Below, piece by piece: positions 9,534-20,444 of a stretch of 61,390 bases of DNA. The DNA is taken from NCBI GenBank assembly GCA_048213135.1, contig PS015480.1, forward strand, positions 1 to 61,390, read 5' to 3'. Source of the stretch: Reclinomonas americana ATCC 50394. Lineage: Eukaryota > Jakobida > Jakobea > Jakobida. The position numbers and the translations under genes are program-made. The notes below the pieces were generated by a model. It was not told the DNA's origin. It did not search any database and saw only the letters and a program-made list of their open reading frames with translations. Position 1 is the first letter of the stretch, and each line of letters starts with the position of its first letter.

Positions 9534-12500
9534 TCCGTGTACGTGTGTGTGTTCGTGTGTGGGATGGGAATGATGAAAGAATGCGAGAGTTGACAGAGAC
9601 AACGCTCCCTTTACTCCCTCTCTCTCCCTCTCTCTCTCTTTGTCTGTCTGTTTGTGCACTGTGTCTGGACGGGTTGCGAGAGAATACAGCTGCTCCTGCA
9701 CTCTTCCTTGCTGTTATCTCTCTCTCTCTCTCTCTCTCTCTGTGCATCTCTCTCTCTCACTTGCACACACGCACACGTTCTCTCTCTTTCTCTCTCTTTC
9801 TCTCTCTCTTTCTTTCTCTCTCTCTCTCTCCGTATCGAGATGTGTGTGAAGCAAGAAAGACAAGAACAGTTCGCTTCTCTCTCTCTGCTGTTGTCATTCT
9901 CTGTTCATGTTGCAGTATGTTCGCGTCGCGTGTTCGTATGAGTGTGTGCGCGTGTGCGTGTGCGTGTGTGTGCGCGCGTGTGTGTGCGCGCATGTGCATA
10001 TATGTGTGTGTGCATGTGTGCTTGGAATGGGCTTGTTGACCGTTGCAAGAGCAGAAAAATGTTGGTTAGTATCTCCCTTTATTCCTCTCGTACTCTTTGC
10101 ACGCACGCCGATCTCAATCTCTCTTTCTTTTTCTGTCTCTCTCTCCCGCTCCCGCTGCGCGTGCGTTTGAGACTCTTAATTTTCTGTTTCCCTCCTCTCT
10201 ATCTCTCTCGCTCCTTCTCTCCTCCCTCCCTCGTGGTGAACGAAATCTACGAAATGAGACTGGACTGCTGCTTGCGTTGCACTTTGACCTCACGTTTGGC
10301 TCTCTCTCTCTTTCCTATTCCCCTCCCTCCCCTTCTCCCTCTTTTCTCTTTCCTATCCCCCTCCTCTCCCATCTCCCTCTCCCTCTCTCTTTCCTATTCC
10401 TCCCCTTCTCCCTCTCCCTTTTCTCTCCCCTATCTCCCTCTCTCTCTCCCTCTCTATCCCTCTCTCTCCCTCTCTTTCTCTCTTTCTCTCCCTGTCTCCC
10501 TTTCTCCCTCTCTCTCTCCCCGTCTCTCTCCCTCTTGCCCTTATCACTGACATCACATTTCCTGCTCACACAGCGCCAATTCCGGGATACAGCTGCAGCT
10601 AAGTTTCTGGCGCAGGTGGTACTCGGCGTCGTGGCTAAGACGGCGGCTGCATCTTTGTGGAGGTCGTTGACGGAGCATGAATGGGTGAAATCATTCACCC
10701 ATTGTGTGTGGATGGCGCCGGATGACGCCACCGTCGTCGCTCTTTTCCGCGAGTTCCCGGTCAAGTATTTCGAGACCGTGGGCATGCACTGTCCCTGGTG
10801 GCCTGTTGCTGCGGTCGTCACTGGTCGACTGCCGGCGCTATTGAACGGATGGCGTGCACGAGCCCAACTCGAGGATGCTCCACTGCTTGAATTAACCGTG
10901 ACTCCGGCGGCATTAGACGTGGCACTGAGAGCTGCTGTGAGCGTCTCCGATGGTCCTGCCATTCGTTGCCTGGGCGGCCTGCCGACTGTCGATCCCCAAC
11001 TCCTCAGGTTGACATTGTTCAAGTGCGTGCGCCACTGCATGATCTGCAAAAAGGAGGCCGTCCTCCACGACCTGCGTGAGTCGTGGCCGCTGGACGATTT
11101 GGAGGCGAGTGCGCGACTGGAGCTGGCGGCCACCACTAAAGACGTGGTGACGGTGCGGCGGCTGCTGGGCGAAGGCGTCGCCGATCCTGCCGTGGCCGAC
11201 AATTTTCCGTTGCAACAGGCGGCGTTCCGTGGCCACACAGAGGTGGTGGCTGCGTTGCTTGCTGATGATCGAGTGCACCCAGAACGGCCGCATAATGTGC
11301 CCCTGCTGTATGCATGCGTCAGGGGCCACGTGGAGATTGTGTCGCTGCTGCTGGCGCGAGATGAGGTGGTTGCGGGTGACGGAAGTGGAGAGTTGTTCAC
11401 TGTCGACACCTGGGACTGTTATGGCACCGCTTTACCGGCAGATGCCGATGAGCACGTCGTGGACACTTTTGTAGGCTATGATAGCCACCTCGTCCACTTT
11501 TTGGGTGAAGATGAGCGTTCTTGCTGGCCGCTGTGGATTGCAGTGCGGCTGAATCGAAGTGCCCTGGTTCGAATGCTGCTGCAACGAGACGTGCCGCACC
11601 ATCCACGCGGGGCCAGGTGGCTGAGGGACGTTTTGTCCATCATCGTTGACAAAGACGTGCTGCGGGCCTTTTTGGACAATCCTCGTTTCTGGGAGGGAGT
11701 TCTTGAGGATGAGGAGGCCGTCGAGTGCATTTTGCTGGATTGTCGCCTTCCGTCGTCGATCAAGGTGCCGTACCTGTTGGAGTATCCAGAATACGTGATA
11801 TTCGTCGACCTCGACGATCTCATCGACAGTTTTATGGACTGCCTCGAGGATAGAGAGCATCTCGGTGTGTCGTTGGAATCCGTGGTGAATGCAGTGCATG
11901 CGGAGGCCGAGAATCGCGGTGAATGGGATGAGGTTCTTGACGCTGTACGTGATTGCATCGTGGACTACTTTCACTTGCCGTCAATTTGGATCCTGTTGGC
12001 CATGCCTTGCATGCAGCCGCTGGGTGAAGACCGCTTTTTCGACGCAATGCTGGAGACAGCTCTCGACGCTTGTCGGGAGGAACATCGTGCCGATGTTTCA
12101 CAAATCGCGCACCCGCACGGATTGGCCTTGATGTGCCTGGCTGGTGCCGCGATGCCCGAGGTGTGTGGGAGGGAAGAGAAAGGGAAGAGAAGAGATAGTC
12201 CTCAGATCCACGAAACAAGGGTCAACATTAGTTGTTTGTTCTCTCACTCTTGTCTGCCNNNNNNNNNNNNNNNNNNNNGAAGGGAGACAGACTCAGATCT
12301 ATGAATCACGGTACACTTCTGTATCTGATGTTGTATCTCTCCTTCGTGCGTTGTCTCCCACATCCCTCTCCCTCCCTCCCTCCTTCCGACTTTCTCTCCC
12401 ATCGCCCTCTCCCTTTCCGCTCTCTCTGGTGGTCACTGACGTTTCCCGTGCAGTTGTCTGACGAGTGGGATCCATTCCATATGGTGCCCGAGGAACACAT

Positions 12501-12963
12501 GGTGAACGAGTGGATCGACCAGTGCGAGTGTGCTCTTGCCTCTGGCGAGTTTAGGCAGATGGTGGACAAATCGCCTCAGCTATCTCTTGTGCAACTCGGC
12601 TGCGCCATTGCACCACCAATGGCCGATGTGGCGCCGTCGTGTGACATGCTGCGCCGCCTGATCGACGCTCTTGTGTTTGGAGATGCCGATCGCTTGTACC
12701 GGAGCAAACGTCGCCGTCGCTGCTCCAGTCTCGTATCGCCGCTGGTCAGAATGCTGGCGCCGGGTGGCGTCCTGCGTAGTGTCTCGTGTGAGACGCTGCA
12801 CCGGGTGCTGCTTTTCGAGATCTACCACGTGCTGCTGGCCGACAAATTGCAGGCCAGCATGGGAGTGGTGTTACCAGCCGACTTGTGGATGCAGATTGTG
12901 TTGTTTGTTGACGTGACCATCTTTAGCGAGGAGAGTGATGAAGATGATGTGGAGTACTACTAG
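9168..12963 (+). CDS. Ankyrin-repeat family protein, copy 3 (complete)
   Basis: Exons are 9168-9389 (74 aa), 10574-12160 (529 aa) and 12454-12963 (169 aa plus stop), all phase 0, about 772 residues. Exon A has the family helix SDVLDDLVRKANAIKETC. Exon B carries CPWWPVAAVVTGRLPALL, CVRHCMICKK, WPLDDLEASARLELAAT, and ankyrin repeats around GHTEVVAALLADDRVHPE and GHVEIVSLLLARDEVV. Exon C ends LPADLWMQIVLFV and an acidic EESDEDDVEYY tail. A possible poly(A) signal AATAAA lies about 75 nt past the stop (near 13038). The closest relative is copy 2. Its role is presumably the same as its sisters, an intracellular protein-interaction module, but nothing identifies a partner. Confidence 0.75.
9390..10573 (+). 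repeat. Long intron 1 of copy 3 rich in (CT)n and (GT)n
   Basis: The donor GTGTGT is followed by a (GTGA)n array. Then come a 20-N gap (9430-9449), about 80 nt of (CT)n, GT-rich sequence around 9930-10020 and more CT-rich DNA. It ends with CACTGACATC and the acceptor CTCACACAG. At about 1.2 kb it is much longer than the 230-nt equivalent in copy 2 and the 70-nt ones in copies 4 and 5. Confidence 0.6.
12161..12453 (+). repeat. Intron 2 of copy 3
   Basis: The donor GTGTGT is followed by GA-rich sequence, a 20-N gap (12259-12278), a copy of the dispersed intronic unit (GACAGACTCAGATCTATGAA at 12287 onward, matching 400-690) and CT-rich sequence. It ends CACTGACGTTTCCCGTGCAG. Confidence 0.6.
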
Positions 12964-13391
12964 TGAGGCTCAAGGTGTCGTAAACACTGCATTCAACATC
13001 TCAAACGATTGCATGCCTCGAGCTCTCAACTGTCAACAATAAATGTACACAGCGCTTGCCGACGACTACAATCACAGCGCGAGGCACATACATGCACAGT
13101 TTCCTCTTCCCTTTCAGGAGGCAAATCCAATTAAAAACGCGTGAGTGTTGGCCTCCAAAGGATTTCGTGGCGCTGCAGTTCGATCGATGTCACGGGTTTG
13201 AGGTCGTCGAAGTCGCTCGTCTCAACAAGACACCTTCTTGCTGCAAAACACAAAACTTGGCGACTTCACAGCATCGCTTCGTTGTTCTGCCTCGCTAAAA
13301 GCTCCTCTTGCTTCTCAGCGACGTCCTCCATCCCTCAATGCATGTCCGCCGGGACATCCTCTCTCTCCGTCTCTCGGCCTCTCTCCGTCAC
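12964..13391 (+). other. Intergenic spacer between copies 3 and 4
   Basis: It holds the copy 3 3' flank (GAGGCTCAAGGTGTCG block shared with copy 0, AATAAA near 13038) and the copy 4 upstream region with CAGCGACGT and the dyad element. I see no additional gene. Confidence 0.6.
13344..13355 (+). promoter_or_regulatory. GTCC-N4-GGAC dyad upstream of copy 4
   Basis: The element is GTCCGCCGGGAC, ending 36 nt before the ATG at 13392. Both half-sites are retained although copy 4 belongs to the diverged subfamily. Confidence 0.5.
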
Positions 13392-16300
13392 ATGGCATCA
13401 TCACCACGCGCACCTGCACCGACACCCCCCTCCACCCTCCTCGACGACCTACTCCGCAAGGCCTTTGCCATCAAGGAAACATGCCAACGCGTGTCTTGCA
13501 GAATTTATGAGTCCTCACACCACTACCCGACAACCAATCGTGATGTCAGCGTGTTTGAGAAGGCAGCACAAGTTGCTGCTGGTGAAGAGCCGGCGCCGGC
13601 TCCTCAACATACGATTGTGGTGCGCATCGCTCGACATTCTCTCTTTGCTTATTCGCTCCGCGACTCATACATACACAAAATGCAAGCAGCAGAGACTGGT
13701 TATTTCTAGGGCACACGCGTACGGCCGGCAACCATCAGGTGGACCCGCCGATTTGAGAGAAGCCCGAAAGTTCCTTGCGCCGGCGGTGCGCGGACATTTG
13801 GATGCGACGGTGGCCGGAAATCTGTGGTCGCGTAGCAGCAGCTTCAACGATCGCGAGGTGTTGTGGGTGACTGCAGTAGCGCACTGTGTGTGGATGGCGC
13901 CGGATGATGCCACGGTCGTTGCTCTCCTGCGCATGGTGCCGATGGATTACTTCGAGAAGGTGGCCCAGCACTGTGACTGGTGGGCCATCGCTGCGGTCGT
14001 CACCGGTCGCCTGTCGGTGGTGCTCGATGCGGTGCGCGGTCGAGCCGGCGAACGGAGCCGGGATGGGTATCGCACACTCTCCGAGTCTGCGCTGCTTCAG
14101 TCGGTGATGCCACCGCCGATCGTCGACTATGCGCTGCGGGCGGCTGTGAGCGTCTCCAATGGCCCTGCTGTTCGTTACCTGGGCGGTCTCAGTCTGCAGC
14201 CGGCTGCCGATCCCGAGGACACCAGGTGGACGCTGTTCAAGTGTGTGCGCCATTGCATGATCTGCGGGAAGGATGCCGTCCTCCGCGACCTGCGTGAGTC
14301 GTGGCCGCTGGACGACTTGGAGGCGAGTGCGCGACTCGAGTTGGCAGCCACCATCAACGACGTGGAGACGGTGCGGCGGCTGCTGGGCGAAGGCACCGCC
14401 TACCCTTCCATTTTTGACAACTTGCCGCTGGAGCTGGCGGCGTTTTGTGGCCACACAGAGGTGGTGACTGCGCTGCTCGCCGACGATCGAGTGCACCCGG
14501 AACAGCCGCATAACCTGGCTCTGTTTCACGCGTGCTTGAACGGGCATATGGAGGTTGTATCGTTGCTGCTGGCACGAGACGAGGTCGTTGCGGGCGACGG
14601 CTCCGGATCGGTGTTCACCTCCGACACCTGGGATTCGTTTTTCTACCGCGGAGGGCGATCATGGAAGTCGCCGGATCGGTCGAACGAGGGCGAGGACGTA
14701 GATCTGGATACTCACGTCCATGTATTCGTCTACCACCGTCCTCGCGCTTTTCAGTTCCACCCCAGGAATGACATGCCACGCTTGCCGATCGTTCTCGCCG
14801 TTCGAATGGACGACAGTGAGCTGGCTCGTACGGTGCTGCAAGCGGATTTCCTGCGCCATCCACGCGAGGTGTGTTGGCGGCTGGATGAAGTAGTCAGGCT
14901 GGTCAAGAGCGGCGACTTGCTGCGGGTCATTCTGGAGGATCCGCGGATTGCACAAGGAGGAGTTGTCGACGACGCCGAGCTCGTCCGCTGCACACCACTG
15001 TTGCTGGTACCGTGTCTGCTGGAGTATCCGCGACTTCGGCCGCAAGTGCCCTTCGAGAAACTCGTCGACAGTGTCGCCCACTGCCTTCTCCCAGTGTACG
15101 ATGGGCAGGATTCTTTCGAGTCTGTTCTGTCGGAAGTGCACGTGGAGGCCGAGAGTCGTGGCCAGTGGGCCGAGATTCTCGCGCAGGTATTTGACAAGTG
15201 CATTGAGAAAATCAGTGCGCCGTCAATGCGACTCCTGCTGGCCCAGCCGTACGTGCAGCCGCTGGCCACTCGCGTGTCGGGCCTTTTCGAGTCGGCGATG
15301 AGGGCTGCGATTCTCGCTTCTCGGCTCCATCCGGAGAAGGCAAAACAGCAGGCGCGCACGCCACTGTCGCGACTTTCTGATCCTGCGTGGCTGGCACTGA
15401 TGTGTCTCTCCGGTGTGCCGTTGCCGGAGGTGCGTTGTAAGAAGGATAGGGAGGGAGAGGGGGAGAGGGAGAGGGAGAGGGAGAGGGAAGAAGGGAGAGG
15501 GAAGAAGGGAGAGGGAAGAAGGGAGAGGGAAGAAGGGAGAGGGAAGAGGGAAGAGGGAAGAGGGAAGAGGGACGAGGGAGAGGCAGGGGGAGCGATAGAG
15601 AGGGAGAGAGAGGGAGGGAGAGGGGAAAGGGAGAGGGATGAGGGAAGGCGAGGGAAAAAGAGGAATTGGGAGATCTTGAGCAAGACGGAGGCTCAGTGCG
15701 GAAGAGATTAGAAGAGGAGGGTGAGCGAGAGAGAGAAAGAGAAAATGAAGGCGACAATGCGCTGCTTCCTTGTGTGTCGCCTGGGTGAAGGTCTGTGCAG
15801 CAAGACTTGAGAGGAACAGAGAGCGAGTTGACCTCAAAGTTGCAACGCTTGTCTTTACACTCATACGATGCTTTGTCGTGCGCTGAGATCAGCAGACACA
15901 CGACCCTCCCTCCTTGGCCTCGCTCTTTGTCCACTTCCCGTCATGCCTGTTTCTTCCCGTTTTTCTCTATCTCTCTCGCTCCACTTGCTATTTCCCCCTC
16001 TCCTTCCCTCTCCTCCCTTTCCTCTATCCCTCTTCCCATGTCCACTCCGTGTGCTCTTCCCAAGCCCGTTTACTCCTATTTTCTCTCTCGCTCGCTCTCG
16101 TTCTCTCTCTCACTCTGCCTCTTACTGTCCCCACACTTACTTCCTGTGGCTCCCCCTCTCACTCCCTCCATGTCCTTCTTAGCCTCTCCGTCTTCCCCTT
16201 CCCTCTCTCACTCTCTCTCCCCTTCCATTAGTACCTCTCCCTCTATGCCTCTCCTTCAACCAAAGTCTCTCCCTCTTCCTCTTGCAGTGGCCTCACTCTC

Positions 16301-16929
16301 TTTTTACTCCCCCCTCTCACTCCGTACCTGTCTCTCCCTCTCCGACTTTTACTTCCTCTGTCTCCCCCTTTCCCTTTCTCCTTCCCTCCGTCTCCCTCCG
16401 TCTCACCCCCTCTTATCATCCCACGCAGATGGCCGACACGGAAGACATTTTTTCCTGGTCGCGCACGGAATACGCGGTGATCGAGTGGACCGACCAGTGC
16501 GAGCGCGCTCTCGCCTCCCCCGAGCTGCTGTCGCTGCTGGATGCGGATCGCTCATTGCCGTCACCGTTCCCTCTCGTGCAACTCAGCTACGCCATTGCTC
16601 CACCGACACGTCGTTCGGCGCCTTCGCATCACGTGCTGCGTTGCCTGATTGACACTCTTGTGTTTGGAGATGCCCGTCGCTCCTACCGCAGCAACCACCG
16701 CCGTCGCTGCTCCGATCTCGTGTCACCACTAGTCAGAATGCTCTCGCCGAATGGCGTTATGCGACGTTCCGCGTGGCCAACGCTGCGTCGGGTGCTGCTC
16801 TTCGAGATCTACCATGTGCTGCTGGCCGACAGGTTGCAGGCCAGCATGGGTGTGGTGCTGCCGGCCGGTTTGTGGATGCACATCGTGCTGTTCGTTAACA
16901 TGACACTGTGGCAACAACCCTGCTGGTGA
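13392..16929 (+). CDS. Ankyrin-repeat family protein, copy 4 (second subfamily, complete)
   Basis: Exons are 13392-13619 (76 aa), 13690-15429 (about 580 aa) and 16429-16929 (166 aa plus stop), phase 0, about 822 residues. The exon B start is the least certain boundary. I chose the AG at 13689 because it keeps frame and gives a 70-nt intron like copy 5. Exon A keeps STLLDDLLRKAFAIKETC but then diverges from copies 1-3. Exon B keeps HCVWMAPDDATVVALLR, CVRHCMICGK, WPLDDLEASARLELAAT and the two central ankyrin repeats, and has a longer central loop with an acidic EGEDVD stretch. Exon C starts MADTEDIFSWSRTEYAVIEW instead of the PEEHMVNEW form, but ends with the same conserved helices. Confidence 0.7.
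15430..16428 (+). repeat. Intron 2 of copy 4: about 330 nt polypurine then about 500 nt polypyrimidine
   Basis: GGGAGA/GAAGGGAGAGG repeats occupy about 15440-15760. Mixed sequence follows, then CTCTCC-type repeats from about 15960 to the acceptor CCACGCAG. The two arms are of complementary composition and could pair in the transcript. Both are translatable as low-complexity frames, which I reject as coding. The CTGAC branch-point motif seen in copies 0-3 is absent here. Confidence 0.6.
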
Positions 16930-17137
16930 TTCAAGAAGAGGAACAGAGTAAAAGTGACAACTAGAACCATTGCGTTGTCACTGCAGCACCCAGCTTCAAC
17001 ATTCGACGTCGACATGTGCATCGACGTCGAAAATCGAGGGCCTCTTGAATCCAGTGCGACGACGTCGCCGCTCGTAGGCTTGCAACGACACAAAAAACAC
17101 AATGCCTCGTGGCTCTTGCAAGTTTTTCCGACTGCAT

Positions 17138-17149
17138 GTCCCTCAGGAC
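17138..17149 (+). promoter_or_regulatory. GTCC-N4-GGAC dyad upstream of copy 5
   Basis: The element is GTCCCTCAGGAC, ending 30 nt before the ATG at 17180. Surrounding sequence differs from copies 1-3 but both half-sites are kept. Confidence 0.5.
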
Positions 17150-17179
17150 CAGCCTTTCTTGTCGTTTTGTGTGTGTCAC

Positions 17180-20100
17180 ATGGCATCACCATCCACCCTC
17201 CTCGACGACCTACTTCGCAAGGCCGCTGCAATCAAGAGAGCATGTAAACTCTTGAGTTGCACGGACGACACGCTTGTCGAGTATTACGACCACCATTCGA
17301 GTACCAGCAATGATGTGTTGGTGTTTGAGATGGCAGCGCATGTTGCTGCTCGCGCCGAGTCGCCTTATTCACAATTGGAACGGGTGCGTATGTGCTCTTC
17401 AGGCATTCGTGAGTGTGTGTGCGAAGAATGACTCACACGCAGCGCATGCGCAGTTCAACTGTCGCGTGTCGCCGGTCTTGTTGGACGAGGCCAGCGAGGT
17501 TCTTGCGTGGGCCGTGTGCCCGGGCAACACTGCTCCTGTGTCCGCGTGGACGCCCAAGAATGACCGGCTGTGGGTGACTGCATACGCGCACTGTGTGTGG
17601 CTGGCGCCGGAGGAGGCCACAGTGGTGGCGCTGCTGCGCGTGTTGCCGATTACGTTTTTCGAGCAGCTGTCCACGCACTGTCCGTGGTGGCCGATCGCTG
17701 CAGTCGTCACTGGTCGATTGCCGTTGCTGCTCGACGCCGTGCACGCGCGAGCCCTGCTCGCCTCTGCGGATGCTCCGTTGCTGCCGGCGGTCATGACGCA
17801 AACGGCTGTCGACTATGCGCTGCGTGCGGCCGTGAGTTTATCCGATGGCCCTACCATTCGTTTGCTGGGCGGTCTCGGTCTGCCGGCTGCCGATCCCAAG
17901 CTCACCTTGTTGACGCTGTTCAAGTGTGTGCACCACTGTGTGCGATGCAAGAAGGAAGCCGTCCTCAACGACCTCCGTGAGTTGTGGCCGCTGAGCGTCG
18001 CGGAGGCGACTGTGCGACTCGAGATGGCGGCCGCCGACAACGAAGTGGAGAGCGTGCGGCGGCTGCTGGACGAAGGCGTCGCTGACCCGACTATTGCCGA
18101 CAATTTGCCGCTACTGCAGGCGGCGTCTCTAAACCAACCGGAGGTGGCGGCTGCGTTGCTCGCTGACGCGCGAGTGCACCCCGGACAGCCGCACAACTTG
18201 CCTTTGTTGCGTTCGTGCGTGAATGGCAGCGCAAAAGTCTCGTCGCTGTTGCTGGCGCGAGACGAGGTTGTTGCGGAATTCACCGCCGACACCTGGCGTC
18301 TCTTTGGCGGACGAGACCTAGGGTCGCGGTTGCAGCTCTGGTCACATTTTTATAATGACTATGAGGACTATGATGCTGCTGTTGACTTGTCCTTCGTCCA
18401 CTCCGGCCTCAAGTTTCCGCGCCGCAAGAACCCGAGCTTGCCGATTGAGGTGGCCGTGCAAGTGAGCGACCCTGCGCTGGTGCGGACGGTGATGCAGGCG
18501 GACTTCGTGCGTCATCCATGCGAGCTCAGTTGGCAGTTGGACGAGGTAGTCAGTCTGGTCGAGAGCATGGACGTGCTGCGGGCCATTGTGGAAGACCCAC
18601 GATTTGCGGACGGCGGAGTTGTGGACGGCGCCGACTTGGTCCGCTGCACACCACCGCCAGCGGTGGTGTGTCTGTTGGAGTATCCGCGACTTCGGCCGCT
18701 GGTGACTTTCGAGAACCTCGTCAACGGTCTCGCCTATTTCCTTCAGCCTGTCCGCGTGCAGAGCGAGGAGTTGAACGTGGAGCTCAAGTCCGTTCTGTCG
18801 GCAGTACACGCGGAGGCCGAGAGCCGCGGCCAGTGGGCCGATATTCTCACACAGGCATTTGACAAGAGCATCGGCGATATCAACAGGCCGTCAATGCGAC
18901 TTCTGCTGGCTCAGCCGTGTGTGCAGCCGCTCGCCGCTCACGTCTGCAGCTTCTTCCAGTCGGCGATGTGTGACGCGATTCTCCCTGCTCGGCTTCACCA
19001 GGACCAGCAGCGCACCCGGAATACACGATTTGCGGAGGACGCATGGCTGGCGCTGATGTGTCTCGCCGGGGTGCGGTTGCCGGAGGTGTGTAGTCAGGGG
19101 AAAGGGTGAGGGATGGGGGGAGATGAAAGGAGAAGGAAGAGAGAGGAGAGAGGGACAGTGAGAGAAGGGAAACGAGGAGAGCGCAACTAATGGGAAGGAA
19201 GAGAGGGTTGAGGGCTGAGGCATAGAGAGAGAGAGAGTGAAGAGAGGGAAGGGAATTGAAGGAAAATAAGGAGAGCACAAACAACAAGAGCGATGGCAGA
19301 CAAGGAAGTGTGATATTGCGTGAAGCAAGACAAACTGATTGACAGAAGAGAAACACAAGGAAGTCATGAAAACATAGAAGAGGGAGAGAGTGAGAGAGGT
19401 ATAGAAGGAGAAAGAGAAGTAAGTAAGTGCGAAAGAGAGGGAGACTCAGTGACTGAGAGAGGGGGATTGTGATGGTGTCTCCGTTTGCCCTAAGTGTCTC
19501 CGTCTCTGTCTCTTTATGGTCATTTGCCATCTTTCTCTCGCTCTCTGCCTCGTTTTCTGCACCCATGTCCTCCTCTCTCCCCTTCCCTCTCTTTCTCTTT
19601 CGCCCTCTCCTTCTCTCCTTCTCTCCATCTCCCTCTCCCTCTCTTCCTCTTCCTTTTCCCCCTCGCCTTTCCTCTCTCTCTCCTCCTCTCCTTTCCTCTC
19701 TCTTCCCTCTCCCCTCTCCCTATCCGTTTCCCCTCCTCTCCGTCTCACCCCCTCTCGTATCCCGCTCAGAGGACCAAGAGCGATCACGTTTCCTGGTCGT
19801 ACGGAGAGCTCGCGGTGATCGAGTGGACCGACCAGTGCGAGCGCGCTCTCGCCTCCCCCGAGGTGCAGCAGATTGTGGAAGCGGATCGTTCACTGCCGTC
19901 GCCGTTCCCACTCTTGCAACTCAGCATTGCCATTGCTCCGCCGGGACGCACTTTGGCACCCTCGCATGACGTGCTGCGTCGTCTGATCGACATTCTTGTT
20001 CACGGAGATGCCCATCGGTCCTACCGCAGCAACCGTCGCCGTCGGTGCTCCGATCTCGTGTCGCCACTGGCCCGGATGCTGGCTCCCGGTGGCGTCATGC

Positions 20101-20309
20101 GCAATCTTGCGCGAAGAACGCTGCGGCGAGTGCTCCTGTTTGAGATCTACCATATGTTGCTGGCCGACAAGTTGCAGGCCAGCATGGGGGTGGTGCTACC
20201 GGCCGATGTGTGGATGCACATCGTGCTGTTTGTTCGAATGGACCAACGTCGCTTTCGTTTTGCCTCCGGACAGAGCTTCGCAATGTTGAATTTTGGGCGA
20301 AGTGAGTGA
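17180..20309 (+). CDS. Ankyrin-repeat family protein, copy 5 (second subfamily, complete)
   Basis: Exons are 17180-17383 (68 aa), 17454-19085 (544 aa) and 19770-20309 (179 aa plus stop), phase 0, about 791 residues. Exon A lacks the long Pro/Ser leader: it begins MASPSTLLDDLLRKAAAIKR. Exon B has HCVWLAPEEATVVALLRVLP, CPWWPIAAVVTGRLPLLL, a diverged Cys/His cluster KCVHHCVRCKK, and ankyrin repeats around VESVRRLLDEGVADPTIAD and QPEVAAALLADARVHPGQ. Exon C starts RTKSDHVSWSYGELAVIEW, has NRRRRCSDLVSPLARMLAPG, and ends LPADVWMHIVLFVRM followed by a longer, non-acidic tail than its sisters. It ends 135 nt from the convergent minus-strand ankyrin gene. Confidence 0.75.
19086..19769 (+). repeat. Intron 2 of copy 5: polypurine head, polypyrimidine tail
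   Basis: GA-rich sequence to about 19470 switches to CT-rich sequence from about 19540 to the acceptor CCCGCTCAG. It has the same arrangement as copy 4, with no CTGAC motif before the acceptor. Confidence 0.6.
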
Positions 20310-20444
20310 AAATTAATAGCGAGGGCGATGATCATCGCTTTCAGAGCATAAAGAAGAACCTGTTCCGCATTCGATCCATTCCCTTTTCCCCTTTTCTTCC
20401 ATTGATTGCATTTCATTCTCACCCTTTCCTCCTTTCCCCCACCC

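Noticed and set aside
14751-15683. Long minus-strand frames opposite the ankyrin exons
   Set aside because: They are shadows of conserved + strand coding sequence and GA repeats. Their protein sequence is Arg/Ser/Pro-rich and follows the sense codons rather than any domain.
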